Source of the DNA: Pseudomonadota bacterium
Lineage (GTDB): Bacteria; Pseudomonadota; Gammaproteobacteria; Steroidobacterales; MnTg04
Assembly (NCBI GenBank): GCA_022560735.1
Contig: JADFSO010000022.1
Span: forward strand, 2,501-46,048
DNA length: 43,548 nt
Reading direction: 5' to 3'
This document shows, in pieces, positions 10,282 through 19,349 of the stretch. Made by a program: the position numbers and the translations under genes. The notes under the pieces were generated by a model. The model ran no database searches and was not told the DNA's origin. It saw nothing but the letters and a program-made list of their open reading frames with translations. Each line of letters starts with the position of its first letter. Positions within the stretch are counted from its first letter, which is position 1.

Positions 10282-12090
10282 TCAATCCTTGTCCGAATAA
10301 CCGAAAGCGGCCAGGTACTCGGCGAGCAACGGCGTTATCTCCTGTACCGGTTTCCGGTAGTTCTGCCAGCGGTTCTGTGCAGACTGGTAGACGGGTTTGC
10401 CAACCGCGTGGTAACTCGGGGTACTCAGGTAATCAGACCCGGCGCTCTCGTGGAAACGAGCGACATCCTCGGCCCAGTCCAGGCCGAGGAACTCGACTAA
10501 CCGTCGCGCAGACGATGCGAAGTTCTCGACCAGGTTCTCGTAGCGTGATTCAAAAAACCCGGGCAAATCATGCTGGCAAATTTCCAGCCACGGATTCATG
10601 ACTTTGCCGTACAAGGCAGCCGCATCGCCCAGACTTGCGAAATGAACCATTGCCGGGTTGGGCTTGAACGATTGCATGAATGCACTGAGACAGGCATCGC
10701 GTGGATCGCGCAACGCCACAATAATTTTCGCCTGCGGAAACACCTGGCGAATAAAACCGATCCGGGTGATGTTCAGCGGAAGTTTATCGAGGAACACCGT
10801 TTCCGGTCCCGACCCGGCAAGGTCCGTTCCCGCCATTCGCCAATACTCATCGGCAAGAACCTCGCGCTGGTCTGCCGTTAATGAGCCGGGTTGCAGATCG
10901 AGGCTGGACTCGGCAAATTTCATCAGCCGAGGTATCAGTGGCTGTTCGTCGCTGGTACTGATCGCCGGGTGCGCATCCAGTATCCTCGCCGTCAGCGTAG
11001 TCCCGGATCGCGGGAAGCCGACCAGGAAAGCGGGCACTCTTTTTTCCAAGGCTGACGCGTCCAGGGCCGCAGTCTTATCCGGTCGGGGCCATCGCGTACT
11101 CGCGTCGACCTGCTCGAGATAAACTTGCTTGTCGGGCGCACGCTGCCAGCTTTTGAGCAACGATTCCTGCCCCTGTTCGAAAAACCCGAACGCCTCGTCG
11201 TAGCGCTGCAGCCTGTCCAGGCATTGAGCCAGCTCCAGCGAGACCTCGCCTTTCTCCTGATCGCTTTGCGTGCCGGTCAGCAACGCCCGACAGCGCACTT
11301 CCGCCGATTCAAAGCCGCCGTCACGGCGATCGAGCACGGCAAGGACCAGGCCGGCTTTACGCTGGTCCGGATTGACTTCAAGTGCACGTTCCGCGGCATC
11401 CCTTGCCTCGACGACCTGGTTGCCGCGCTCCAGTGTCGCGGCGAGTTCCGCCAGGGCGTTAGCATGTTGCGGATCCGACTCCACCGCCTGGCGGTGTGCA
11501 TCCAGCGCCTCTTCAAACCTGCCCAGCCCCTGGCAGGCCAGCCCCATGTTGTTCCACGCATCGGCGTAGGACGGCTGCAGCGCAACCGCGCGCGAAAAGC
11601 TCTCGATTGCTTCCTCGCCATGACCGGTCGCCTGCAGCGAGACGCCAAGATTGTTATGCGCGTCGGCCAGTTGCGGGTCGGCATCCAGTGCTTTGCGAAA
11701 ATCACGGATCGCTTCTTCATCTCGCCCCAGTTGCGCGAGTATGTACCCGCGCCGGTCAAAAGTTGCGGCGGCCGGTTTCAAACGTATCGCCTGGGTGGAG
11801 TATTCCAGCGCTTTTTCCGCTTCCCCCCTGCCGACCAGGGTAACGCTCAGATTTTCCAGCGCCGTCGCCGAGTCAGGCGCCAGCGCCAGCGCCTTGCGCA
11901 GACAATGCTCGGCCTGCTCGAGTTCACCCAGCCGGCCGCCCAGCGTCCCCGCGGTGATCCAGAGCCTGGCGTTATCGGGTTGCAGATCACAGGCCTCGCG
12001 GGTCAATTGAAATGCCTTTCGATAATCGCCGGAATCCATTGCCCGGGACGCATCCTGTAGTACATGGCTGATTTTTTCTGTTTCGTCCAT
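10282..12090 (-). CDS. TPR-repeat sulfotransferase
   Basis: The 602-residue protein has an N-terminal array of tetratricopeptide repeats (about residues 5-330, e.g. ADAHNNLGVSLQATGHGEEAIESFSRAVALQPS) fused to a sulfotransferase domain. The 5'-phosphosulfate loop of the PAPS site is FLVGFPRSGTT (355-365), and the 3'-phosphate motif is ALRDPRDACLS (459-469). Such proteins transfer sulfate from PAPS to a protein tyrosine or a glycan, and the TPRs probably bind the acceptor. The frame can be extended to 12432, but that extension has no TPR or signal sequence and overlaps the divergent gene at 12204, so I take the ATG at 12090 (AGGA 3 nt upstream). No signal peptide is seen, so it is likely cytoplasmic. 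Confidence 0.88.
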   Translation of the reverse strand: MDETEKISHVLQDASRAMDSGDYRKAFQLTREACDLQPDNARLWITAGTLGGRLGELEQAEHCLRKALALAPDSATALENLSVTLVGRGEAEKALEYSTQAIRLKPAAATFDRRGYILAQLGRDEEAIRDFRKALDADPQLADAHNNLGVSLQATGHGEEAIESFSRAVALQPSYADAWNNMGLACQGLGRFEEALDAHRQAVESDPQHANALAELAATLERGNQVVEARDAAERALEVNPDQRKAGLVLAVLDRRDGGFESAEVRCRALLTGTQSDQEKGEVSLELAQCLDRLQRYDEAFGFFEQGQESLLKSWQRAPDKQVYLEQVDASTRWPRPDKTAALDASALEKRVPAFLVGFPRSGTTLTARILDAHPAISTSDEQPLIPRLMKFAESSLDLQPGSLTADQREVLADEYWRMAGTDLAGSGPETVFLDKLPLNITRIGFIRQVFPQAKIIVALRDPRDACLSAFMQSFKPNPAMVHFASLGDAAALYGKVMNPWLEICQHDLPGFFESRYENLVENFASSARRLVEFLGLDWAEDVARFHESAGSDYLSTPSYHAVGKPVYQSAQNRWQNYRKPVQEITPLLAEYLAAFGYSDKD

Positions 12091-12203
12091 TTCCTGAAAC
12101 CCGGGCCGGAATTTGCAGGCCGCGGCGGCAACAAGTATAGCAATCGCTGCAGATGAAGGCCGGGGAATAGTAGAATGTGATGTCGCTTTGATGGAGATGA
12201 ATA

Positions 12204-13166
12204 ATGGCCCGATCGACCGAATCACAGACCAGTTCCTCGGTCCTGATGATCCGGCCGGTTCGTTTTCAGTCCAACCCGCAGACCGCCCAAAGCAACCGCT
12301 TCCAGCAACAGGACCATTCGTCCAGCGACGACGGCATCCACGAGACGGCGCTGGCCGAGTTCGAAAATTTTGTGGCAACGCTCGAGGCTGTCGGCATCGA
12401 TGTTGTGGTGTTTGACGATACGCCGGAACCACATACCCCGGATTCTATATTTCCGAATAACTGGTTGAGCATGCACGCCGATGGAACCGCCGTTCTTTAC
12501 CCGATGATGGCAAGCAATCGCAGACCGGAGCGGCGTGCGGATATCCTGGGCTCCTTGAGTTCGGATCATGGGTTCCGGATAGAGCAAACCGTTGACCTGA
12601 GTTCGTTCGAGGCCGACGAGAAATACCTGGAGGGCACCGGCAGCATGGTTCTCGATCGCGCAAACCATATTGCCTATGCGTGCCTGTCGGCGCGCACCGA
12701 TGCGGACCTTTTGGGTGAGTTCGCCCGCCGGATGGACTATGAGCTGGTGGTGTTCGATGCCACCGGCGAGGACGGCGCCGCGATCTACCACACCAATGTC
12801 ATGCTGTGTATAGGCGTGGATTTCGCGGTCATTTGCTCCGCATCCATAAAGGAAGAACAACGCCGGGCAGTCCTGGACAAGCTGCGCAGCACGGGTCACG
12901 AAGCGGTTGATATCAGTCATGCACAAATGGCCCGCTTTGCCGGCAATATGCTCGAGCTCAAATCCGCCAACGGCGGACGCATACTGGCGATGTCCAGCCA
13001 GGCGCTGAACAGCCTGACGGCGGAGCAACGCAAGACCCTGTCGAGCCGAGCCCATATCGTTGCGGCATCCATCGACAGCATTGAGAAAAGTTCGGGCGGC
13101 AGCGTGCGCTGTATGCTCGCGGAAATTCATTTACCGAGGAAACCGGGGAGCCAGGACAGTGAATGA
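12204..13166 (+). CDS. ctlX: CtlX-like guanidino-group hydrolase (amidinotransferase fold)
   Basis: This 320-residue protein belongs to the pentein/amidinotransferase superfamily. Visible signatures are the N-terminal PVRFQSNPQTAQSNRFQ, FPNNW (83-87), GTGSMVLD (144-151), the catalytic-type His196 in YHTNV and Cys303 in VRCMLAEIHL. That set is typical of the CtlX family ('citrulline utilization hydrolase'), related to DDAH and arginine deiminase, which acts on guanidino or ureido groups. The exact substrate is not proven. The ATG follows GGAG with 7 nt spacing. It is first in a plus-strand run (12204-18330), and the next gene starts inside its last codons. Confidence 0.85.
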   Translation: MARSTESQTSSSVLMIRPVRFQSNPQTAQSNRFQQQDHSSSDDGIHETALAEFENFVATLEAVGIDVVVFDDTPEPHTPDSIFPNNWLSMHADGTAVLYPMMASNRRPERRADILGSLSSDHGFRIEQTVDLSSFEADEKYLEGTGSMVLDRANHIAYACLSARTDADLLGEFARRMDYELVVFDATGEDGAAIYHTNVMLCIGVDFAVICSASIKEEQRRAVLDKLRSTGHEAVDISHAQMARFAGNMLELKSANGGRILAMSSQALNSLTAEQRKTLSSRAHIVAASIDSIEKSSGGSVRCMLAEIHLPRKPGSQDSE

Positions 13167-13623
13167 GCCTTGCCTGCAGGAAAAATATGCACCAGACAAC
13201 GAGTGCTTCGGTTGCGGTCCGGCCAACAGGAAGGGACTGCGCATCCGCAGTTTTCCAAGCGGCGATGAAGTGATTGCCGAGTGGATGCCCCAGGCGCACC
13301 ACGAGGCGTTTCCCGGCATGCTGAACGGCGGCATTATCGGCTCCCTGCTCGACTGTCACTGCAACTGGATGGCCTGCTGGTTCCTGATGAAGCAAAGCGG
13401 CGCGGACAAGCCGCCGTGCACGGTGACCGCGGATTATTCGATTCGATTGCTCAGACCGACGCCTTCAAACGGGCCGGTCTCGTTGCGCGCCTGGGTCGTG
13501 GAATCCGATGGCAACAAGGTGGTGGTCGATGGTGAACTCAGCGTCGATGGAAAGGTTTGCGACACTTGCCGGGGCACCTTTGTTGCGGTAAGCGAAGGGC
13601 ACCCGGCTTATCACCGCTGGTAG
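13159..13623 (+). CDS. Hotdog-fold thioesterase (PaaI/4HBT-like)
   Basis: The 154-residue protein has the pattern of small acyl-CoA thioesterases: CFGCGPANRKGLRI near the N-terminus, then FPGMLNGGIIGSLLDCHCNW (residues about 51-70), where the GG turn and Asp match the hotdog catalytic helix. It probably hydrolyses an acyl-CoA thioester. An in-frame extension back to 13060 exists, but it lies inside ctlX. The GTG at 13159 has an AGGA ribosome-binding site and overlaps the ctlX stop by 8 nt, indicating translational coupling. The acyl substrate is unknown. Confidence 0.78.
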   Translation: MNEPCLQEKYAPDNECFGCGPANRKGLRIRSFPSGDEVIAEWMPQAHHEAFPGMLNGGIIGSLLDCHCNWMACWFLMKQSGADKPPCTVTADYSIRLLRPTPSNGPVSLRAWVVESDGNKVVVDGELSVDGKVCDTCRGTFVAVSEGHPAYHRW

Positions 13624-13706
13624 TCCCTGGAGCACAATATTCGCCGGCGCAGCCTGTCGTCGAATGGGGTAATATCGCGCCTTCTTTTATTGGGGATTCC
13701 TCCCGA

Positions 13707-14528
13707 ATGGCCAAAGACAAAATACTCATGTGCGCGCCGGATTTCTTCGCCGTGGACTACGCGATAAATCCGTGGATGGATGGCAACGAAGGGAACCTGT
13801 CGCTGGACCTGGCGAAACAACAATGGGCGCGGCTGCGCGATACCATCGCAGTACATGCCGACGTGTTATTGATTGAGCCTCAGGCCGACGTGCCCGATAT
13901 GGTTTTTACGGCCAACGCCGGCACCGTGCTGGGTGAGAAAGCCATGGCCAGCCATTTCCTGCCGATGGAAAGACGGGCGGAGGAAAAGCACTTCAAGCGA
14001 TGGTTCAGCGAGCATGGGTTCGAGTTATATCCGCTCGATGAAAAAATCGGTTTCGAGGGCGCCGGAGATTCGCTTTTCGACCGGGGTGGCGATTGGCTCT
14101 GGGCCGGATACGGGTTTCGCACGGAGATCGAAGCGCATCCTCATCTCGAAAAATTCTTTGCGAAAGAGGTCGTTTCGATCCGGCTCGTAGATCCGCGTTT
14201 TTATCATATCGATACCTGTTTTTGCCCGTTGAACGACGGCTGGCTGATGTACTATCCACCGGCGTTCGATGAGGAATCACAGAAAAAAATCACGGCGCGC
14301 GTAGCGGGTGACAAACGCATTGTAGTCAGTGACGAGGATGCGGGCCGCTTTGCCTGTAATTCCGTCAACCTCGAAGACAAGGTGATCATGAACCGGGTTT
14401 CTTCAGGCTTGAAAAGAGACCTGGCCAAGGCGGGTTTCGAAGTGATCGAAGCGTCGTTGACGGAGTTTCTGAAAGCGGGCGGTTCCGCCAAGTGCCTGAC
14501 ACTGAAACTGACCGAGCCGCCTGCGTGA
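13707..14528 (+). CDS. Dimethylarginine dimethylaminohydrolase-like enzyme (amidinotransferase fold)
   Basis: This 273-residue protein is the second pentein-fold hydrolase in the run. Motifs are MVFTANAG (65-72), FEGAGDSLF (116-124), LWAGYGFRTE (131-140), the catalytic-type His167 in FYHIDT, NSVNLEDKVIMN and the nucleophile Cys263 in GGSAKCLTLKL. The layout and length match DDAH/dimethylargininase, which splits methylated arginine into citrulline and methylamines; ornithine- or arginine-directed relatives look similar. The ATG at 13707 follows GGGGA. The longer frame back to 13557 is ignored because it overlaps the thioesterase. Its stop overlaps the next start (GTGA). Confidence 0.83.
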   Translation: MAKDKILMCAPDFFAVDYAINPWMDGNEGNLSLDLAKQQWARLRDTIAVHADVLLIEPQADVPDMVFTANAGTVLGEKAMASHFLPMERRAEEKHFKRWFSEHGFELYPLDEKIGFEGAGDSLFDRGGDWLWAGYGFRTEIEAHPHLEKFFAKEVVSIRLVDPRFYHIDTCFCPLNDGWLMYYPPAFDEESQKKITARVAGDKRIVVSDEDAGRFACNSVNLEDKVIMNRVSSGLKRDLAKAGFEVIEASLTEFLKAGGSAKCLTLKLTEPPA

Positions 14529-16327
14529 AGTCAGCTATGCATTACAGGATCGGGGCGGCACGGCCGAACGCGCATCTGTTTGATGTAGAGCTCGAAATTT
14601 CAGCGCCCGACGCCAAAGGCCAGCTAGTGTCACTGCCGGCGTGGGTGCCTGGCAGTTACCTGATTCGGGATTTTGCCCGCCATATCACCACTCTTTCCGC
14701 GCACTGCGGTGCAGACAGCGTCAGCGTCAAAAAACTCGACAAATCGACCTGGCAATGCGCACCGGTAAATGGCCCGTTGATCATTCGTTACCAGGTTTAT
14801 GCCAAGGATCGTTCTGTGCGTGGCGCCCATCTGGACTCGCGCCACGGATTTTTTGACGGCAGCAATATATTCCTGCGCGTTCATGGCCAGGAGGGGCAGC
14901 CGTCCCGTATCAGCATTTCGCCGCCAGCGGGCGATACGGGGCATTGGCGGCTGGCGACCGGGCTCCAGGCTGAACAGGTCGGCGAACGGGGGTTTGGTGA
15001 TTTTCATGCGTCGAACTATGCGGAACTGATCGATTGCCCGGTAGAAATGGGCGAGCTGGATTTCGTCGAGTTCAGCGCGGGTGGCATTCCTCACACGATG
15101 GCCATCAGCGGCAAACACGATGCGGACAAAGACCGGCTGGCCATAGACCTCGCGCTGGTATGCCACCAGCACAGCGCATTGTTCGGGTCAGTGCCAGTCG
15201 ACAGTTACCTGTTCCTGCTGACTGTGGTGAGCGATGGTTACGGTGGTCTGGAACATCGCAACAGTTCATCGTTGATCAGTCGGCGCGACGATCTTCCCGC
15301 GCCGGCCGACGATGGCATCAGCAAGGGATATCGCCGCTTTCTCGGTTTGTGCAGCCATGAATATTTTCACCTGTGGAATGTCAAGAGATTGCGCCCCGCC
15401 GCGCTGGCGGAAAGCGATCTGTCCGCCGAGGCCTATACCGAGATGCTTTGGGTTTTCGAGGGTGTGACCTCCTATTATGACGATCTGGCGCTGGTCAGAA
15501 GCGCTGTGATCGACGACAGCAGTTACCTGGACTTGCTGTCGCAGACGATAAGCCGTGTTCTCCAGGGGCCGGGTCGCCTGCACCAGTCACTGGCGGAATC
15601 CAGTTTCGATGCCTGGAGCAAGTTTTACCGGCAAAACGAGAATTCGCCAAACGCCATTGTCAGTTATTACGCAAAGGGGTCGTTGGTGGCGCTCGCTCTC
15701 GATTTGCTGATTCGCCGCGAGACCAACGGCGCTTGTTCTTTGGACGATGTGATGCGAGCGGCCTGGGACAAATACGGTCAAAGCGAGGCAGGTATGCCGG
15801 AAACGGCTTTTGAGGATTTGGCGAGTGAGGTCAGCGGCCTGGAACTGAAAGAGTTTTTCGACCATGGGGTTCGTGGAACTGGAGATTTGCCGCTGGCCGG
15901 GTATCTCGAAAGCGTCGGCATAATCTACCGGGAGAGACCCGCCGTTTCTCTCGATGACGCTGGCGGACCGGTCAAAGGCAAAAGCATGCCGGTGTGGCTG
16001 GGGATAAAGACCCGGGTTGCGGCGGGCCGACTCCTCGTGACTCACGTACTGGAGAATGGTCCGGGGCAGAATGCCGGGTTGTCCGCCGGCGACGAATTGC
16101 TGGCGCTCAACGATATTCGGCTCACCGGCAAAACGCTCGAAAAACGCCTGCGCCGGTTGCAAGCGGGAGAGATCGCGCGGCTGAGCGTTTTTCGCGAAGA
16201 CGTGCTGATCGAATTGCCGTTGCTGGCCGAGGAAAGCCCCCGGAACTGTTGCCAACTGCTGCTGGATGACAAGGCTGACAGCGAGATACTGGCGGCGCGG
16301 TCTGCCTGGCTGGGCAGCATCCGATGA
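14525..16327 (+). CDS. M61-family metallopeptidase with PDZ domain (glycyl aminopeptidase-like)
   Basis: The 600-residue protein shows the M61 arrangement. An N-terminal beta domain (SLPAWVPGSYLIRDFARHI, residues about 37-54) is followed by a thermolysin-like catalytic domain with HEYFH (278-282), WNVKRLRP and the downstream glutamate in FEGVTSYYDD (312). A PDZ domain lies at about 490-570 (NGPGQNAGLSAGDELLALN). It is a zinc peptidase; characterised relatives release N-terminal Gly or Ala. No signal peptide is apparent from this start. The GTG at 14525 overlaps the previous stop by 4 nt; ATG 14537 is the alternative. Its stop overlaps the start of the following lipoprotein gene (ATGA). Confidence 0.92.
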   Translation: MKSAMHYRIGAARPNAHLFDVELEISAPDAKGQLVSLPAWVPGSYLIRDFARHITTLSAHCGADSVSVKKLDKSTWQCAPVNGPLIIRYQVYAKDRSVRGAHLDSRHGFFDGSNIFLRVHGQEGQPSRISISPPAGDTGHWRLATGLQAEQVGERGFGDFHASNYAELIDCPVEMGELDFVEFSAGGIPHTMAISGKHDADKDRLAIDLALVCHQHSALFGSVPVDSYLFLLTVVSDGYGGLEHRNSSSLISRRDDLPAPADDGISKGYRRFLGLCSHEYFHLWNVKRLRPAALAESDLSAEAYTEMLWVFEGVTSYYDDLALVRSAVIDDSSYLDLLSQTISRVLQGPGRLHQSLAESSFDAWSKFYRQNENSPNAIVSYYAKGSLVALALDLLIRRETNGACSLDDVMRAAWDKYGQSEAGMPETAFEDLASEVSGLELKEFFDHGVRGTGDLPLAGYLESVGIIYRERPAVSLDDAGGPVKGKSMPVWLGIKTRVAAGRLLVTHVLENGPGQNAGLSAGDELLALNDIRLTGKTLEKRLRRLQAGEIARLSVFREDVLIELPLLAEESPRNCCQLLLDDKADSEILAARSAWLGSIR

Positions 16328-17415
16328 AGAGTATTCTGCCGATTTGTCTGCTCATCGCCGCTCTGTCTGGCTGTATCCGGGAACAGCAAAGCCACATCGT
16401 TGCGGTGCAGGGTCCGGCGCTGACCCGTGCAGTCAGTAACAATGCGGTGGCTGGCTTCGCCGGCGCCGACGGTTTTCACTTGCTCAGTTTCATGGGCCTT
16501 GCCGGTGGCCGCGGTTGGCAAAACGTGGTCAGCGAGGCCTGGCATTTGCCGCCGGGGAGCGAAACCTGGCAGCGCTTGCCCGATGTACCCGGGGGCGAAG
16601 GCCGGCTGGCCGGCACCGCTGTCACCGTGGCCGGTGATGTTTATGTTTTTGGCGGCTATACCGTGGCCGAGGATGGCAGCGAGAGATCCGTGGAAAAAGT
16701 GTACCGGCTCGATACCGACCAGCTTGCCTGGCATGGGCTGGAGCCGATGCCGGTGCCGGTCGATGACGCTGTCTCGGTCGTATATCTTGACCGTTATGTT
16801 TACCTGGTCAGTGGCTGGCACGATCTGGGTAACGTCAACCTGGTGCAGGTTTACGATGTCGAGGAGCATACCTGGAGACAGGCGACGCCCTGGCCGGGGG
16901 AGGCGGTGTTCGGCCATGCCGGCGGTATCGTCGGCAACAGGATGCTGGTTTGCGATGGCGTTGCCGTTCGCCTGGCCGACAACGGCAGCCGGCGGTTCGA
17001 GACGGTAGATGCCTGTTATCTTGGGAAAATCGATGCCGACGATATTCGACGCATTCACTGGCAGCCGGTCCCGCCCCATCCGGGTTCGGCCCGCTATCGG
17101 ATCGCCGCCACCGGCGCGGCAACGCACGATGGGGAAATCGTCTTCGCCGGCGGCACCGACAATCCTTACAACTATGACGGCATAGGATATGACGGCAATG
17201 TATCGAAGGCATCGGCCGAAGTCTTCGCATGGCGGTTCGCCGAACATCGCTGGCTAAGCTATGGCCGCTTGCCCGGCGCAACCATGGATCACCGTGGCCT
17301 GCTTGCCAACGCGGGTACTTTTTACCTGATCGGTGGCATGGTAGATGCGGTGAATGCGGGCGGCGGCGCCGAGCCGGTTCTCAGTTCGCTGGTCCATGAA
17401 TTCACATTGCAATGA
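16324..17415 (+). CDS. Kelch-type beta-propeller lipoprotein
   Basis: The 363-residue protein starts with a lipoprotein signal (MKSILPICLLIAALSGC, lipobox LSGC), so Cys17 is probably lipidated. The rest holds repeated Kelch-like blades with paired glycines and spaced Tyr/Trp (VYVFGGYTVAEDG..., VYLVSGWHDLG..., EIVFAGGTDNPYNYDG, FYLIGGMVDAV), consistent with a six-bladed propeller. Function is unknown; such proteins often bind ligands in the periplasm. Its start overlaps the M61 peptidase stop by 4 nt, so the two are very likely co-expressed. Confidence 0.82.
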   Translation: MKSILPICLLIAALSGCIREQQSHIVAVQGPALTRAVSNNAVAGFAGADGFHLLSFMGLAGGRGWQNVVSEAWHLPPGSETWQRLPDVPGGEGRLAGTAVTVAGDVYVFGGYTVAEDGSERSVEKVYRLDTDQLAWHGLEPMPVPVDDAVSVVYLDRYVYLVSGWHDLGNVNLVQVYDVEEHTWRQATPWPGEAVFGHAGGIVGNRMLVCDGVAVRLADNGSRRFETVDACYLGKIDADDIRRIHWQPVPPHPGSARYRIAATGAATHDGEIVFAGGTDNPYNYDGIGYDGNVSKASAEVFAWRFAEHRWLSYGRLPGATMDHRGLLANAGTFYLIGGMVDAVNAGGGAEPVLSSLVHEFTLQ

Positions 17416-17430
17416 ACGGGTTGCCCTGGT

Positions 17431-18330
17431 TTGCCGATCGTGACCCCGCTGGATACTGAAACCAGGGCGACAATTCGGCTGCTGTCTGGCGCGGTGTTCA
17501 TCAGCTTTTCCGCCGTTTTCGTCAAGGTGCTGTCGGTCCCGCCGGCCGTCAGCGCCTTCTACCGCTTGCTTTTTGGCGGCGGTTTCCTCCTGCTGTATGT
17601 GCTTGCCACGAAACGATCGATGTCCAATGCCCTGACCGGCTTGCTGGCGATTTTTCTCGCCGCGGCATTTTTTGCCGCCGACCTGTGGACCTGGCACCGC
17701 AGCATCATTTATGTTGGGCCCGGTCTGGCAACCATACTCGCCAATTTCCAGGTTTTTTTCCTCGCCCTGGCTGGCGTGCTTTTCTTTGGCGAACGCTGGC
17801 GCTGGCAGCTCATGGTCGCGATCCCGATGGCGTTGCTGGGGCTGGGCATGATCGTGGGTTTTGACTGGCAGATTCTAACCGAGCAATACCGTACTGGCAT
17901 CTGGCTGGGGTTATTGACGGCGGTATTTTACGCCGCCTTTATACTCTCGCTGAGGCGCACGCGCACCGATGGGCGGCAGCGATCCGCGGTCGTCGATCTT
18001 GCGCTGGTGTCCCTGATCAGCGCCGCGCTGCTGGGTGTCGGTGCCGCCGCAGCGGGTGACTCGCTGGCGCTGTCATGGTCCAGAGACCTGGGTATCCTGC
18101 TGGCGTATGCCCTGGTGGCGCAGGTCTTTGGCTGGTTGCTGATCGCGCATAGTCTTGCCCAGGTGCCGGCTTCCCGGGTAGGTCTGATTCTGCTGTTGCA
18201 ACCCTTGCTGGCCTTCGTATGGGATGTCTTGTTTTTTTCCAGGAGCATCACGCCGACCGAACTGACCGGCGCCGCCCTGACCTTGCTCGGTATATACCTG
18301 GGGATGAGAAAAGCGCCAGGGGCTGCGTGA
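17431..18330 (+). CDS. EamA/DMT-family membrane transporter
   Basis: The 299-residue hydrophobic protein has about 10 transmembrane segments arranged as two similar EamA halves. The first half carries SAFYRLLFGGGFLLL and ANFQVFFLALAGVLFFGERWRWQL. The second carries ASRVGLILLLQPLLAFVWDVLFF and ELTGAALTLLGIYLGMR. The family exports amino acids and related metabolites. It is last in the run that begins at 12204, so it may move a product or substrate of the guanidino hydrolases, but this is only inferred. The start is uncertain: TTG 17431 is used, GTG 17440 is possible. It is convergent with the lipid kinase, with 4 nt between the stops. Confidence 0.88.
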   Translation: MPIVTPLDTETRATIRLLSGAVFISFSAVFVKVLSVPPAVSAFYRLLFGGGFLLLYVLATKRSMSNALTGLLAIFLAAAFFAADLWTWHRSIIYVGPGLATILANFQVFFLALAGVLFFGERWRWQLMVAIPMALLGLGMIVGFDWQILTEQYRTGIWLGLLTAVFYAAFILSLRRTRTDGRQRSAVVDLALVSLISAALLGVGAAAAGDSLALSWSRDLGILLAYALVAQVFGWLLIAHSLAQVPASRVGLILLLQPLLAFVWDVLFFSRSITPTELTGAALTLLGIYLGMRKAPGAA

Positions 18331-18334
18331 AAAG

Positions 18335-19258
18335 CTATTCGGCGGGTCTTCCGCCGATGACGGACAGACGTCCGGGGATCAGCTCAATAGCGAGATTGCG
18401 AGCCGCGGCGGTCAGTATTTCGCCATCGGTTTGTACCGCCAGGGGCAGGCTGGATTCGAGTCTCAGGGTCCGCGACCGAATCAGCCTTACTTCGGGCAGC
18501 GACAAATGGGTCCCTTTCATCAGGCGAGGAAGCAAGCGTATGAGCTGTCTGCGGTTCATGCTGTCGGCGATAACAATATCAAGCTGGCCGTCATTGATTC
18601 TCGCATCGGGAGCCAGCGGAAAAATGCCACCGGCAATCCGGCCGTTCATCGCCGAGATCAGCGTGATCGTCATTTCCAGCGTGGTTTCATCGGTGACAAT
18701 TTTGACCAGCGGATTTTCTATACCGCTGACCAGGGCTTTTGCCAGCGCCAGCGGATAACGGATTTGCCCGGTAGGCCATTTCATCCGGCTCGCCGATATC
18801 GCGACCTTGGCATCAAAACCGATGCCGACACTGTTGAGAAAAAACCTCTCATTACACCGGCCGACGTCGATGCGCGCGTCGGTCTCGGGCCGGTTGATTC
18901 CATCGATTATCCGCTCACAGGCGCGCCGCCAGTCCAGCGGTATGCCAAGCGCCTTGGCAAAATCGTTGCCGGTGCCGATCGGGATTATGCCCATTCGCGG
19001 GTCTGCACCGGCTGCCATGATTCCGTTGATGGCTTCATTGACGCTGCCATCCCCGCCCGCGATCAATATGTTCCTGGCCCCGCTTTCGCAGGCAACCGCC
19101 AGCTGGTTGATCAGGCTGCCCGGAGAGCTGGTCTCGGCCGTGGTCAGGCGCAGGCCGTCCTGCCACAGGCGATGGCTGATTTTATCCACCAGCCGTGCCG
19201 CGCGGCCACAGGCGGCGAATCCATTGGTAAACAGGTGTGCTTCGCAGCTATCCGTCAT
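18335..19258 (-). CDS. YegS/DagK-type lipid kinase
   Basis: This 307-residue protein has the diacylglycerol-kinase catalytic domain with the nucleotide motif GGDGSVNEAING (about residues 68-79) and PIGTGNDFAKALG, followed by the C-terminal beta-sandwich containing NSVGIGFDAKV and PDARINDGQLDIV. It phosphorylates a lipid such as diacylglycerol or phosphatidylglycerol at the membrane. The product phosphatidate links it loosely to divergent plsY, whose start lies 92 nt away. The ATG at 19258 is well placed against the first beta strand (AHLFTNGFAACGRAARL). A second, distinct member of the family is at 33796. Confidence 0.9.
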   Translation of the reverse strand: MTDSCEAHLFTNGFAACGRAARLVDKISHRLWQDGLRLTTAETSSPGSLINQLAVACESGARNILIAGGDGSVNEAINGIMAAGADPRMGIIPIGTGNDFAKALGIPLDWRRACERIIDGINRPETDARIDVGRCNERFFLNSVGIGFDAKVAISASRMKWPTGQIRYPLALAKALVSGIENPLVKIVTDETTLEMTITLISAMNGRIAGGIFPLAPDARINDGQLDIVIADSMNRRQLIRLLPRLMKGTHLSLPEVRLIRSRTLRLESSLPLAVQTDGEILTAAARNLAIELIPGRLSVIGGRPAE

Positions 19259-19349
19259 TTGGTTTTTCTGTGTCGAAGTATCGGGTATTGTAACCCGATG
19301 GGCAGCGTCGTTCGCGGCCCGACGTGATGCACCTGCAAGGTCGGTATCG

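Noticed and set aside
12091..12432. N-terminal extension of the TPR-sulfotransferase
   Set aside because: It overlaps the divergent ctlX gene, adds a low-complexity Arg/Pro/Ser sequence without a known domain, and ATG 12090 begins right before the first TPR.
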